Shown: piece after piece, positions 27,742 through 37,878 of the stretch
Position numbering within the stretch: the stretch's first letter is position 1
How the letters are laid out: the number at the start of each line of letters is the position of its first letter
DNA from: Methylobacter sp015476545
GTDB taxonomy: Bacteria > Pseudomonadota > Gammaproteobacteria > Methylococcales > Methylomonadaceae
Length of the DNA stretch: 64,000 nucleotides
Direction of reading: 5' to 3'
Assembly (NCBI RefSeq): GCF_052162025.1
Contig: NZ_CP197401.1
Location: 3,844,001-3,908,000 of the forward strand
Position numbers and translations under genes: made by a program
Notes under the pieces: generated by a model
Told to the model about the DNA's origin: nothing
The model's database searches: none
Seen by the model: the letters and a program-made list of their open reading frames with translations, nothing else

Positions 27742-29810
27742 TGGCGACAAGCAAACATTTACTGTTCGAATTGGGTTCGGAAGAACTGCCGCCGACCACC
27801 CTGCTGAAAATGGCGACCGCTCTGCTGAACAGCATCACGCAAGGACTGAAAGACGCCGAACTGAATTTCAGCGGCAGCCGGTTCTATGCGACGCCGCGCC
27901 GCCTGGCCGTGCTGATTGAAGATCTGGCCACGGCGCAGCCTGATAAAACGGTCGAGAAACGCGGCCCTGCCGTACAGGCAGCCTTTGCGCCGGACGGCAC
28001 ACCCAGCAAGGCGGCCCAGGGCTTCGCCGTCAGCTGCGGCACGACTTTCGACCAGCTGGAGCGCCTGAAGACAGACAAAGGCGAATGGCTGTCCTTCACG
28101 CAGCACGTCCAGGGCCAGGCCACCGAAAGCCTGATTCCGGGCATCATCCGGCACAGTATTGCCGGGCTCCCGATCGCCAAACGCATGCGCTGGGGCAGCG
28201 GCACGACCGAATTCGTCAGGCCCGTGCATTGGGCCGTGCTGCTGTACGGCGATGCCGTCATCGATACCGAGATTCTAGGCCTGAAGACCGGCGCCGCCAC
28301 GCACGGCCACCGTTTCCATGCGCCGCAGCCGCTGACCATCGATAAGCCCGAAAACTATGCACAAATCCTGTTCGAACAGGGCAAAGTCATCGCCGATTTC
28401 GAGCAGCGCAAAACCATTATCAGAAACGCCGCCGAGCAGGCGGCCGCCGCCGTCAACGGTGCCGCGCACATCGAAGAAGACCTGCTCGAAGAGATCGCGG
28501 CCTTAAACGAATGGCCGGTACCGATCACCGGCAATTTCGACCCGCGCTTTCTGGAACTGCCGGCCGAAGTGCTGATCACGACCATGCAGACCAACCAGAA
28601 ATATTTCCCGGTCAAGAATGCCGCCGGCGGTCTGCTGCCGCATTTCATCACCTTCAGCAATATCGAAAGCAGCAACCCGCAATCGATACAGCACGGCAAT
28701 GAACGCGTGGTAACGCCGCGCCTGTCCGACGCCGAATTCTTCTGGAAACAGGACCGCAAAAAGACGTTGGAAGAGCGCCTGCTGACGCTGTCCAGCATCG
28801 TTTTCCAGGAAAAATTGGGCACGCTGGCCGATAAAACCCAGCGCGTCGTCACGCTGGCCGAATACATTGCCGACAAGCTCAACGAAAACGTCGAACTGGC
28901 CAAGCGCGCGGCTTTGCTGGCCAAGACCGACCTGATGACCGAAATGGTCGGCGAATTCGGCAACCTGCAAGGCATCATGGGCCGCTATTATGCGCTGGCC
29001 GACAACGAGCCGACCGAAGTCGCCTGGGCGCTTGAGGAACAATACTTCCCGAAACAGTCCGGCAGCCCGACCCCGGGCAGCAAGACCGGCCAGATTCTGG
29101 CTATCGCGGAAAAAATCGATACGCTGACCGGCATATTCAGCGCCGGCTTGATTCCTACCGGCGATAAAGACCCTTACGCCTTGCGCAGAGCCGCGCTCGG
29201 CACATTACGCATCATTATCGAGAATCGGCTGAATCTCGATATCAAAGATCTGATCGCGTTCTCGCTGAAACAATTCACGCACGAATTCGAGCACGATGAA
29301 ACCTATAAGCTGGTAGTCGATTTCGTCTTTGACCGCCTGAGAGGTTACTGCCTCGACCAGGGTTATACCGCCGATGAATTTGATGCCGTGATATCGGTAA
29401 CGCCGGCAGAACCGCTGGACTTTGTTCAGCGCCTGCAGGCCGTCAAGGCGTTCAGGCTGTTGCCGGAAGCCGAAAGCCTGGCGGCAGCCAACAAACGTAT
29501 CCGTAATATTCTGAGAAAATCGGACACCAAAGCAGCCGACAGCGTTGGTAATTTGAGTGATGCGCAGGAAAAACAACTGCTGGCCGCTGCCTCGCAATCG
29601 GCCAAGGATATCCAGCCTTTGCTGGCGAAACGCGATTACCAAGCCGTGCTTAACCGCCTGGCTCAACTCAGAAACGACGTGGACGCCTTTTTCGATCATG
29701 TCATGGTCATGACCGATGATCTGGACCTGCGCGCCAACCGCCTGGCCCTGCTGACGCTGGTGTCCGAACAGTTTTTGACCTGTGCGGACATATCCAGACT
29801 GCAATCATAA
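27741..29810 (+). CDS. glyS: Glycyl-tRNA synthetase beta subunit
   Basis: The tRNA-binding beta subunit, 689 residues. It starts MATSKHLLFELGSEELPPTT, with the signature FELGSEELPP, and has ATPRRLAVLIEDLA, VTPRLSDAEFFWKQDRKK and the C-terminal anticodon-binding domain (DALR-like, about 580-689) with DVDAFFDHVMVMTDDLDLRA. It directly follows glyQ and precedes gmhB by 9 bases; glyQ-glyS-gmhB-plsC is a common gammaproteobacterial order. Confidence 0.97.
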   Translation: MATSKHLLFELGSEELPPTTLLKMATALLNSITQGLKDAELNFSGSRFYATPRRLAVLIEDLATAQPDKTVEKRGPAVQAAFAPDGTPSKAAQGFAVSCGTTFDQLERLKTDKGEWLSFTQHVQGQATESLIPGIIRHSIAGLPIAKRMRWGSGTTEFVRPVHWAVLLYGDAVIDTEILGLKTGAATHGHRFHAPQPLTIDKPENYAQILFEQGKVIADFEQRKTIIRNAAEQAAAAVNGAAHIEEDLLEEIAALNEWPVPITGNFDPRFLELPAEVLITTMQTNQKYFPVKNAAGGLLPHFITFSNIESSNPQSIQHGNERVVTPRLSDAEFFWKQDRKKTLEERLLTLSSIVFQEKLGTLADKTQRVVTLAEYIADKLNENVELAKRAALLAKTDLMTEMVGEFGNLQGIMGRYYALADNEPTEVAWALEEQYFPKQSGSPTPGSKTGQILAIAEKIDTLTGIFSAGLIPTGDKDPYALRRAALGTLRIIIENRLNLDIKDLIAFSLKQFTHEFEHDETYKLVVDFVFDRLRGYCLDQGYTADEFDAVISVTPAEPLDFVQRLQAVKAFRLLPEAESLAAANKRIRNILRKSDTKAADSVGNLSDAQEKQLLAAASQSAKDIQPLLAKRDYQAVLNRLAQLRNDVDAFFDHVMVMTDDLDLRANRLALLTLVSEQFLTCADISRLQS

Positions 29811-29819
29811 ACGTCAGGC

Positions 29820-30359
29820 ATGGATCGATACGTTCTGGTAGACCGTGACGGCGTCATTAATCATGACGCCGATGACTATATCAAATCAGAGGCAGAGTGG
29901 CGGCCGATCGAGGGCAGTCTTGAGGCCATCGCCCTGCTCAACCGGCACGGTTACAAGGTCGCCGTCATCACCAACCAATCAGGTCTTCAGCGCGGCTTGT
30001 TCGATCAGGCCACGCTGGATCGGATCCATGCCAAAATGCGCCGATTGGCTGCCGAGAAAGGCGGCGAAATCGACTGCATCTATTTTTGTCCGCACGGCCC
30101 CGATGACGGTTGCGCCTGCCGAAAACCCAAACCGGGCCTGCTGGAATTATTTGCGGCTGACAAACAAGTCAGCCTGCAAGGCATGCCTTTTATCGGCGAT
30201 GCGCTACGCGATATCCAGACCGCTCAGACTGTCGGCGCCAGCCCGATGCTGGTCAAGACCGGCAAAGGCCAAAAAACCCTGACGGATAATCCCAACCTCA
30301 ATATTCCTGTTTTTGAAAATCTCTATGACGCAGCAAAGTACCTCGTTTCAAGGCAATAA
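29820..30359 (+). CDS. gmhB: D-glycero-D-manno-heptose 1,7-bisphosphate 7-phosphatase
   Basis: A HAD-superfamily phosphatase of 179 residues in LPS inner-core heptose synthesis. The nucleophile motif is LVDRDGVINHD (DxD near the N-terminus), the second motif is AVITNQSG, and the zinc-binding loop CPHGPDDGCACRKPKPG marks the GmhB group. The last acidic motif is PFIGDALRDIQTAQ. It overlaps plsC by 35 bases at its 3' end. Confidence 0.94.
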   Translation: MDRYVLVDRDGVINHDADDYIKSEAEWRPIEGSLEAIALLNRHGYKVAVITNQSGLQRGLFDQATLDRIHAKMRRLAAEKGGEIDCIYFCPHGPDDGCACRKPKPGLLELFAADKQVSLQGMPFIGDALRDIQTAQTVGASPMLVKTGKGQKTLTDNPNLNIPVFENLYDAAKYLVSRQ

Positions 30360-31077
30360 ACTCAGGCTTTATCTCGGCTCAGCCCTGTTATTTATCAGCA
30401 TTTTCACTACCGCGACAATCGACGGCATATTAATTCTTTTGTGCATGCCGGCACCTTTTTCCGTGCGCTATAAAATCGCCACTGCCTGGTGTTCCCTTGT
30501 TGTGTGGATGACAAAATTTTTCTGCGGTCTCGGCTATGAGGTTGAAGGACTGGAACATATCAAGGAACTGGATGCGGCCATCGTACTGAGCAAGCATCAG
30601 TCAGCCTGGGAAACGCTGGCGTTAAGACATATTCTTCCGCCTCAAACTACTTTATTAAAACGCTCATTGCTCTGGATGCCGCTTTGGGGTTGGGCACTAG
30701 CGACGCTCAGACCGATAGCAATAGACCGCGAAAATCAACGTGCCGCCATGCGTAAGCTATTGGACCAAGGCACCGCTTGCCTGCAGGAAGGTTTATGGGT
30801 CGTGACTTTTCCGGAAGGCACGCGTACAGCGCCCGGCGAAGAAAAGAAATTCGGCGCCGGCGGTGCTATGCTGGCGCAAAAATCAGGTTATCCGGTCATA
30901 CCTATTGCGCTTAATGCCGGAGAGTATTGGCCTCGTTACAGCTTTTTAAAATATCCGGGAACGATCAAGGTAAAAATTGGCCCCCCCATTGAAAGCCAGG
31001 GCCGCAAAGCCGCCGATATCAATGCCGAGGCCGAAGCCTGGATCAGGCAGGCCATGCAGGACATCAGCACGCGTTAA
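30325..31077 (+). CDS. plsC: 1-acyl-sn-glycerol-3-phosphate acyltransferase
   Basis: A membrane acyltransferase that makes phosphatidic acid. The start may be the ATG at 30325 (MTQQSTSFQGNKLRLYLGSA, 250 residues) or the one at 30313; both lie inside gmhB, implying coupled translation. Catalytic motif I is KHQSAWETL (HX4E instead of the more common HX4D) and motif III is FPEGTRTAPG. An N-terminal hydrophobic segment (about 14-40) anchors the protein. The last gene of glyQS-gmhB-plsC. Confidence 0.93.
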   Translation: MTQQSTSFQGNKLRLYLGSALLFISIFTTATIDGILILLCMPAPFSVRYKIATAWCSLVVWMTKFFCGLGYEVEGLEHIKELDAAIVLSKHQSAWETLALRHILPPQTTLLKRSLLWMPLWGWALATLRPIAIDRENQRAAMRKLLDQGTACLQEGLWVVTFPEGTRTAPGEEKKFGAGGAMLAQKSGYPVIPIALNAGEYWPRYSFLKYPGTIKVKIGPPIESQGRKAADINAEAEAWIRQAMQDISTR

Positions 31078-31188
31078 GAAACGTCCTGTATCTTATCTGA
31101 TGCAATCATGAACCGTATAGCGGGCAATATGCGTATAATGATGGATTTGACATTTCAATTTAAAAAAATAAATAACGGTAACGTATCC

Positions 31189-31701
31189 ATGAAAAAACTA
31201 CTGCTGATCTCCATATCCGCGTTGTTTCTTTCGGCCTGTGCTGACAAACAGCAATATGAACAGGCTGTACTGGAACAAATGAAGAAAGAAAAAGACATCC
31301 AGGACTATAAAATTGACCCTCAGCATATGGCTGATTGCGTCGTTGACTTGACGACGAAAAACATGCCCGGTATTTTCCCCGGCGATCCTAATCGCATGAC
31401 GGCTTACCGCAACTATACCAAGATGCTGACTCTGATGGATTCGAAAGATCCCAAAAAGACGCTGGAAGAACTACGCAATGACTTTGGTTCGCCCCAGGCG
31501 CTTGCCGATGCTCATAACAACTATACCGAAAGCATGATGGACTGCATTGCGGCCGTTATCACAGAATCCGAAGAAGACGGTAAAGCGGCAGCGGAACAGG
31601 CGAAACCGGCAGAACCTGCTCAACCAGCGCCCCCTGCCCAACCTGTGGTGCCAACTCAACCGGCAGCACCTGTTCAACCGGCAGAGCCACCTAAAAATTA
31701 A
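31189..31701 (+). CDS. Lipoprotein with a Pro/Ala-rich tail
   Basis: I place the start at 31189, where MKKLLLISISALFLSACADK is a clean lipoprotein signal (lipobox LSAC, cysteine at 17); the frame opens upstream but is not protein-like there. The 170-residue product has a middle helical part (about 20-125: EQMKKEKDIQDYKIDPQHMA and NYTKMLTLMD) and a tail from about 130 rich in PAEPAQPAPPAQP repeats, probably spanning peptidoglycan or unstructured. Function unknown. Confidence 0.75.
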   Translation: MKKLLLISISALFLSACADKQQYEQAVLEQMKKEKDIQDYKIDPQHMADCVVDLTTKNMPGIFPGDPNRMTAYRNYTKMLTLMDSKDPKKTLEELRNDFGSPQALADAHNNYTESMMDCIAAVITESEEDGKAAAEQAKPAEPAQPAPPAQPVVPTQPAAPVQPAEPPKN

Positions 31702-31928
31702 CCGCCACTTCCTTGATAGATCCGATCAAAACGGCGCATATAGCAGGCCGTTTGTTCGGGATTATAATCCGTAAAAGAAAATTGCAGATTGAGTCGGGGC
31801 AATATCATTGCCCCTATTCTGACCGGTGTCTGTTTCTGGCAAATGACAGGCGCGAATCTCTCATGGAAAGCATCGACATCCGGCGCCGTTCAGAGGCCGG
31901 AACTTGCAGTCCGCCTGCCAAATACGGG

Positions 31929-33563
31929 TTACTCGTTTATGCCGCCTTGAGTTAAATGCGCGGGCTCTAGCAGTTTTTCCAGTTCCGTCCGGCTTAGTTC
32001 GGTCATTTCAGCGGCGACGTCAATGATCGGACGGCCCTGCTTATAAGCGGCTTTCGCGACTTCGGCGGCTTTCAGGTAGCCGATGATCGGATTCAGGGCC
32101 GTCACCAATATCGGATTTTTCGCCAAAGCCTGCTGCAGATTGTCTTCCCGGACCGTGAAACCGGCAATCGCTTTATCGGCCAGCAAACGGCTGACGTTCC
32201 CGAGCAGTTCTATGCTTTGCAGAATGTTGTGTACGATCACAGGCAACATCACATTCAACTGAAAATTGCCTGATTGGCCGGCAATAGTGACCGTTGTATC
32301 GTTGCCGATCACCTGGGCAGCCACCATAGCCGTCGCCTCGGGAATAACCGGATTGACCTTGCCGGGCATAATGCTGCTGCCAGGCTGCAGCGCCGGCAGT
32401 TCGATCTCTCCCAGACCAGCCAGAGGCCCGCTGTTCATCCAGCGCAAATCGTTAGCGATCTTCATCAGGCTGACCGCTACAACTTTCATCTGGCCCGACA
32501 ATTCAACCATGGCGTCCTGGGCACTCAGACTCTCGAAAAACGATGCGTTTGGCTCAAACGGCAAACCGGTTTCTTTGCTGAGCGTCTGTGCGAACTTTGC
32601 CGCAAACTCGGGATGAGCATTGATGCCCGTCCCGACTGCCGTGCCGCCTTGAGCCAATTTATAGACCCGAGGCAGCGCAGAATTGATGCGATCGATGCCA
32701 TTGCGAATCTGCAGCGCCCAACCGTCCAGTTCCTGGCTCAGGCGCACGGGCATCGCATCCATTAAATGCGTGCGTCCGGTTTTGGTAATATGATCGAGGC
32801 TGGCTGCTTTTTCTTCCAGTGTCTGAGCCAAATGCGCCAGCCCCGGCAGTAATATTTTCCGGCATTCGATTGCGGCGCTGACATGGATCGCGGTCGGAAT
32901 CACGTCATTGCTGCTCTGCCCCATATTGACATGATCATTCGGACTGACCGGCTGCCCAGCAATTTGGCTGGCCAGATTAGCCAATACTTCATTGACGTTC
33001 ATATTGGTGCTGGTGCCGGAGCCGGTCTGGAACACGTCAATCGGAAAATGCTGGCTATGGCCGCCATCGATGATCTGCTGGGCGGCCTGCACGATGGCCT
33101 GACCCATAGCAACGTCAAGTTCCCCCAGTTCCATATTGACCTTGGCCGCGCTCTGCTTGATCAACGCTACGGTCTTAATGAAAGCCGGCGGCATGGTCAA
33201 GCCGCTGACCGGAAAGTTATTGACCGCGCGTTGCGTTTGCGCCGCGTATAAAGCATCGGCCGGCACTTCCAATTCGCCCATGCTGTCTTTTTCAATTCTG
33301 TAATGTTCAGTCATTGCTAGTCCACTAATAAATTCGTTAACATCATTTCGGCCGAACGGCCATCCCAGTTCTTGTTGAGTTGCCGGATGATATAAAACGG
33401 GAATCCGTACCGCGTAATCCGCCTGCCATTGGGTCTGCTCGGCTATGTCTACCGTCTCGACAGTCAGTTGATCGGTAGCTTGCGCTCTGCATGCAGCAAC
33501 GATGGCTTCCGCCTCTTCGCACAGATGGCAGCCCGCCGTACCTAACAGTAGTAATTTTATCAT
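31929..33563 (-). CDS. fumC: Glutaredoxin-like domain fused in frame to class II fumarate hydratase (FumC)
   Basis: A single uninterrupted frame of 544 residues. Residues 1-83 are a small thioredoxin-fold protein (MIKLLLLGTAGCHLCEEAEA, with a CxxC and RIPVLYHP), of the DUF836/glutaredoxin-like type. From M84 (ATG at 33314) the sequence MTEHYRIEKDSMGELEVPAD begins a normal 461-residue FumC, with GQSSNDVIPTAIHVSA, the GSSIMPGKVNPV signature and TGTGINAHPEFA (near-canonical). FumC interconverts fumarate and malate in the citric acid cycle. No stop separates the parts, so either a fusion protein is made or FumC is also started internally at 33314. The first codon overlaps the stop of the upstream gene. 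Confidence 0.88.
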   Translation of the reverse strand: MIKLLLLGTAGCHLCEEAEAIVAACRAQATDQLTVETVDIAEQTQWQADYAVRIPVLYHPATQQELGWPFGRNDVNEFISGLAMTEHYRIEKDSMGELEVPADALYAAQTQRAVNNFPVSGLTMPPAFIKTVALIKQSAAKVNMELGELDVAMGQAIVQAAQQIIDGGHSQHFPIDVFQTGSGTSTNMNVNEVLANLASQIAGQPVSPNDHVNMGQSSNDVIPTAIHVSAAIECRKILLPGLAHLAQTLEEKAASLDHITKTGRTHLMDAMPVRLSQELDGWALQIRNGIDRINSALPRVYKLAQGGTAVGTGINAHPEFAAKFAQTLSKETGLPFEPNASFFESLSAQDAMVELSGQMKVVAVSLMKIANDLRWMNSGPLAGLGEIELPALQPGSSIMPGKVNPVIPEATAMVAAQVIGNDTTVTIAGQSGNFQLNVMLPVIVHNILQSIELLGNVSRLLADKAIAGFTVREDNLQQALAKNPILVTALNPIIGYLKAAEVAKAAYKQGRPIIDVAAEMTELSRTELEKLLEPAHLTQGGINE

Positions 33564-34069
33564 CAGTGCTTGGTGAGCCTTTCAAGATACCCCATAAACA
33601 GGGCCGATATCACAAAGGTCAGGTGCGTCAGGACGTACCACATGATTTTGTCATTATCGGTCGTCTGTGCGTTCATAAAAATTTTCAATAGATGGATTGA
33701 GGAAATCGCAACTATCGATGAGGCCACCTTCATTTTAAGGGACGTGTAATCATGCGTGCCCAGCCAGTCGAGCTTCTCAGTTTCCTCGCTCAGATCCATT
33801 TGGGAGACGAAATTTTCATAGCCGCTGAACATGACGATAACGATCAAGCTTGCCACCAGCGTCATATCGATCAAGGTCAGCAATTTCAGAATCATTTCGG
33901 ATTCGTCAGCTTCGAGGATATGAGGGATGAAGTGAAACAGCTCCTGAAAGAATTTTATTGAAAGTCCCAACAAAGCCAGGCTCATGCCGACATACATCGG
34001 CGCCAGAATCCAGCGACTGGCGTACATGAGCCTTTCTATTAGTCGTTCCGTCTTCTCTTTGATTGTCAT
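33563..34069 (-). CDS. YqhA/UPF0114-family membrane protein
   Basis: I take the ATG at 34069 (MTIKEKTERLIERLMYASRW), giving 168 residues, rather than the longer frame. The family hallmarks are the N-terminal LERLMYASRWILAPMYVGMS-like segment, ESEMILKLLTLIDMTLVASL and the pattern FVSQMDLSEETEKLDWLGTHDYTSLKMK (quoted in part). Four membrane segments are expected. Function is unknown in this family. Its stop overlaps the start of the glutaredoxin-FumC gene (ATGA), and it lies 17 bases after metH, so metH, this gene and fumC may be one transcript. Confidence 0.85.
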   Translation of the reverse strand: MTIKEKTERLIERLMYASRWILAPMYVGMSLALLGLSIKFFQELFHFIPHILEADESEMILKLLTLIDMTLVASLIVIVMFSGYENFVSQMDLSEETEKLDWLGTHDYTSLKMKVASSIVAISSIHLLKIFMNAQTTDNDKIMWYVLTHLTFVISALFMGYLERLTKH

Positions 34070-34086
34070 GCTTGGTATTTTTGATA

Positions 34087-37000
34087 TTAATGATGCAAAT
34101 GTGTTGCCAGCCAACGCTCGGCCACTTCTTCGGCGATGCCTTTGCGCTGCGCATAATCCGCTAACTGGTCGCGGTCGATTTTTCCGACATTGAAATACTG
34201 GGCGTCAGGATGGGAGAAATACCAGCCGCTGACAGCCGAAGCCGGATACATCGCGTAGCTTTCGGTCAGTTCTATTGACGTGTTTGCAGTCACATTCAAC
34301 ATTTCAAACAGCTTCGCTTTCTCGGTATGGTCGGGACAGGCCGGATAGCCAGGCGCCGGCCTGATGCCCTGATAGTCCTCACTAATGAGTTGCTCATTAG
34401 CATAAGCCTCGTCTTTGGCGTACCCCCAGTATTCCTTTCTGACCGCTTCATGCATGTATTCAGCGAATGCTTCGGCCAATCTGTCGGCCAGAGCCTTCAG
34501 CATAATGGCGCTGTAATCGTCATGATCCCGTTCAAACTGACGCAGTTTTTCTTCTATGCCGATACCGGTTGTAACGGCGAATGCACCGATATAATCGGTT
34601 TTGCCGCTATCTACCGGCGCAATAAAATCGGACAGGCAATAATTGGGCCGGCCCGGCGCCTTTATATTCTGTTGCCGCAAATGATGCAAAGTCTCGAGCT
34701 TTTGCTGACGTGAGTCATCAGCATAGACAATGATATCGTCGCCTTCGCTATTGGCCGGGAAAAAGCCGATAACGGCACGGGCTGACAGCCATTCCTCGGT
34801 AATGATTTTCTTCAGCATGACTTGGGCATCGTCAAACAACTTTCTGGCTTCATTGCCGATGACTTTATCAGCGAATATTTTCGGATAGCTGCCAGCCATT
34901 TCCCAGGTTTGGAAGAAAGGCGTCCAGTCGATATACCAGACCAGCGTGTCCAGCGGGAAATGATCGATGACGTTGGTGCCCAGAAACGTTGGCTTGACCG
35001 GCTCATAGTTGCCCCAGACGTATTTATTGCGTCTTGCCGCAGCCAGGGTATGTTGCTTGGTTTTTGCCTCGCGGCCTTTGTGCCGGTCCCTGACCTCCTG
35101 GTATTCTGAACGGATTTTCTGGATGAAATCGTCTTTCAGGTCAGTGCTCAGCAGATTGCTGGCGACGCCGACACTTCTGGATGCATCGGTTACATAAACG
35201 GTAGGTCCATGATAATTGGGCTCGATTTTGACCGCCGTATGCGCGCGCGATGTAGTCGCACCGCCTATCATCAGCGGGATATCGAAACCCTGACGCTCCA
35301 TTTCCTTGGCCATATGCACCATTTCGTCAAGAGACGGCGTAATCAGGCCGCTCAAGCCAATAATATCGACGTTTTCCAGGCGCGCAGTCTGCAGGATTTT
35401 TTCCGCCGGCACCATGACGCCCAGATCGATGACTTCATAATTGTTGCACTGCAGCACGACGCCGACGATATTTTTACCGATGTCATGGACATCGCCCTTA
35501 ACTGTCGCCATCAGGATTTTGCCGTTGGTTCTCATTTCTCCGGACTTGTCAGCTTCCATGAAAGGCATCAGATAAGCGACGGCTTTTTTCATGACCCGAG
35601 CTGATTTGACGACTTGCGGCAGGAACATTTTGCCGGCGCCAAACAGATCGCCAACCACATTCATGCCATCCATCAGCGCGCCCTCGATGACGTGCAGAGG
35701 CCTTTCGGCTTCCAGTCTCGCCTGTTCGGTATCTTCCTCGACAAATTCGTCGATACCCTTGACCAGTGCGTGCTCCAGGCGTTTATTGACGGGCCAGCTG
35801 CGCCATTCCTGGTCTTCCTGTTTTACCGCACTGCCGCCCTCGCCACGGTATTTCTCGGCCAGTTCCAGCAATTTTTCCGTTGCGCCCGCGTGACGGTTCA
35901 ATACCACATCTTCGACCGCATCGCGCAAATCCTCAGGAATGTCGGCATAGATCGCGAGCTGGCCGGCATTAACGATGCCCATGTCCATGCCCGCATTGAT
36001 GGCATGGTACAAAAATACAGCATGGATTGCTTCTCTTACCGGATTGTTGCCGCGGAATGAAAACGACACGTTCGACACGCCGCCTGAGACCAGCGCATGC
36101 GGCAGGGTGCGTTTAATTTCACCTGTGGCTTCAATAAAATCCAGACCGTAGTTATTGTGTTCGTCAATACCGGTCGCGATCGCGAAAATGTTCGGGTCAA
36201 AAATGATGTCTTCAGCAGGAAAGCCGAGCTGCTCGGTAAGAATCTTATAAGCCCGCTGGCAAATTTCGATTTTCCTGTCTTTGGTATCGGCCTGGCCCTC
36301 TTCATCAAAAGCCATGACGATAGCAGCTGCGCCATAGCGGCGGATCAGCTTGGCGTGCTGCATAAAAGCTTCTTCGCCTTCCTTGAGTGAAATGGAATTA
36401 ACGACGCCTTTGCCCTGGATGCATTTCAAGCCGGCTTCCAAAATTTCCCATTTGGACGAATCGAGCATGATAGGCACTCTGGCGATATCAGGCTCGGACG
36501 CGATCAGATTAAGAAAGCGCACCATCGCTTGCTTGGAGTCCAGCATGCCTTCATCCATGTTGATATCGATAATCTGGGCGCCGTTCTCAACTTGCTGTTT
36601 GGCGATGTCCAGCGCGGCCTCGTAATTGCCTTCAACGATCAATCTCTTGAATAAGGCCGAACCGGTTACGTTAGTGCGCTCACCCACATTTACAAATAGG
36701 GTCTGCGGACCTATATTCATGGGCTCCAGTCCGGCTAACCGGCACTGTTTCTCGATGACGGGAATAGGTCTCGGACTGTATTCTTTTACGGCTTCGACTA
36801 TCGCTTTGATATGCGCCGGCGTGGTACCGCAACAGCCGCCGATAATATTCAGATAGCCGCTGCGCGCCCAATCGGCCAACTCTTCGGCCATCGCCTCCGG
36901 CGACTCGTCATATTCTCCGAACTCATTAGGGAGACCGGCATTCGGATGCGCGGAAACGTAAGTACCTGCAATGGTTGAAAGTTCATCTATATGCTGACGC

Positions 37001-37758
37001 AGTTCTTTTGCACCTAAGGCACAGTTAAAACCGAACGCTATCGGCTCGACATGCCTGAGCGAATTCCAGAAGGCGGCTACAGTCTGTCCGGAAAGCGTTC
37101 TGCCCGAGGCATCGGTAATCGTGCCGGAAATCATGACAGGCAGCTTATAACCAATCTGTTCAAAATATTGTTCGACCGCAAAAATGGCCGCTTTGGCATT
37201 GAGCGTATCGAAAATAGTTTCGATCAGAATGATATCGGCGCCGCCGTCGATAAGGCCGCGTGTCGCTTCCGTATACGCTTCAACCAGATCGTCAAAGGAA
37301 ATATTGCGAAATCCCGGATCGTTGACATCGGGCGACATGGAGGCCGTGCGATTGGTGGGTCCTAAAACACCAGCGACAAACCGCGGCTTTTCCGGCGTCT
37401 TTGCAGTGAATTCGCCGGCGGCTTGCCTTGCCAGTCGCGCTGATTCAACATTGATCTCATAAACCAGCGATTCCATTTCATAATCGGCCATGGCGATGCT
37501 GGTCGCATTGAACGTGTTGGTTTCAACGATATCAGAGCCGGCTTCAAAATAGGCTTGGTGAATGGCTCTGATAATGTCGGGCTGAGTTATCGATAGCAGA
37601 TCGTTATTACCTTTAAGATCCACAGCCCAGTCGGCAAAACGCTCACCCCGATAGTCTTTTTCTTCCAGCTTGTAGCTTTGGATCATTGTACCCATCGCAC
37701 CATCAAGAAATAAGATTCTCTGGGATAATAGCTGCTTTAATAATTGTATTTTGCTCAT
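34087..37758 (-). CDS. metH: Cobalamin-dependent methionine synthase
   Basis: MetH transfers a methyl group from methyltetrahydrofolate to homocysteine via cobalamin. I place the start at the ATG at 37758 (MSKIQLLKQLLSQRILFLDG), giving 1223 residues, as in E. coli. Domains in order: homocysteine-binding (1-330, zinc cysteines, with IIGGCCGTTPAHI), pterin-binding (about 345-640), cap and cobalamin-binding (DVHDIGKNIVGVVLQCN with the lower-ligand histidine, about 760-770), and the SAM-dependent activation domain (ending GWYFSHPDAQYFNVGKI and further). All motifs are intact. No cobalamin or SAM riboswitch is recognisable in the short upstream gap. Confidence 0.97.
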   Translation of the reverse strand: MSKIQLLKQLLSQRILFLDGAMGTMIQSYKLEEKDYRGERFADWAVDLKGNNDLLSITQPDIIRAIHQAYFEAGSDIVETNTFNATSIAMADYEMESLVYEINVESARLARQAAGEFTAKTPEKPRFVAGVLGPTNRTASMSPDVNDPGFRNISFDDLVEAYTEATRGLIDGGADIILIETIFDTLNAKAAIFAVEQYFEQIGYKLPVMISGTITDASGRTLSGQTVAAFWNSLRHVEPIAFGFNCALGAKELRQHIDELSTIAGTYVSAHPNAGLPNEFGEYDESPEAMAEELADWARSGYLNIIGGCCGTTPAHIKAIVEAVKEYSPRPIPVIEKQCRLAGLEPMNIGPQTLFVNVGERTNVTGSALFKRLIVEGNYEAALDIAKQQVENGAQIIDINMDEGMLDSKQAMVRFLNLIASEPDIARVPIMLDSSKWEILEAGLKCIQGKGVVNSISLKEGEEAFMQHAKLIRRYGAAAIVMAFDEEGQADTKDRKIEICQRAYKILTEQLGFPAEDIIFDPNIFAIATGIDEHNNYGLDFIEATGEIKRTLPHALVSGGVSNVSFSFRGNNPVREAIHAVFLYHAINAGMDMGIVNAGQLAIYADIPEDLRDAVEDVVLNRHAGATEKLLELAEKYRGEGGSAVKQEDQEWRSWPVNKRLEHALVKGIDEFVEEDTEQARLEAERPLHVIEGALMDGMNVVGDLFGAGKMFLPQVVKSARVMKKAVAYLMPFMEADKSGEMRTNGKILMATVKGDVHDIGKNIVGVVLQCNNYEVIDLGVMVPAEKILQTARLENVDIIGLSGLITPSLDEMVHMAKEMERQGFDIPLMIGGATTSRAHTAVKIEPNYHGPTVYVTDASRSVGVASNLLSTDLKDDFIQKIRSEYQEVRDRHKGREAKTKQHTLAAARRNKYVWGNYEPVKPTFLGTNVIDHFPLDTLVWYIDWTPFFQTWEMAGSYPKIFADKVIGNEARKLFDDAQVMLKKIITEEWLSARAVIGFFPANSEGDDIIVYADDSRQQKLETLHHLRQQNIKAPGRPNYCLSDFIAPVDSGKTDYIGAFAVTTGIGIEEKLRQFERDHDDYSAIMLKALADRLAEAFAEYMHEAVRKEYWGYAKDEAYANEQLISEDYQGIRPAPGYPACPDHTEKAKLFEMLNVTANTSIELTESYAMYPASAVSGWYFSHPDAQYFNVGKIDRDQLADYAQRKGIAEEVAERWLATHLHH

Positions 37759-37878
37759 TGACACTGCCAAGGTGGTATCAGTTAGGATAAAGATTGATAG
37801 CGATAATCGGCTTGAATATAAACATTGCTTAAAGAGCAATCAACCACTATTATTTTAATATTTCTATCGGAGAAGGAC

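Noticed and set aside
34087..37839. Cobalamin riboswitch upstream of metH
   Set aside because: The gap to the divergent gene is only about 120 bases and holds no B12-box-like sequence.
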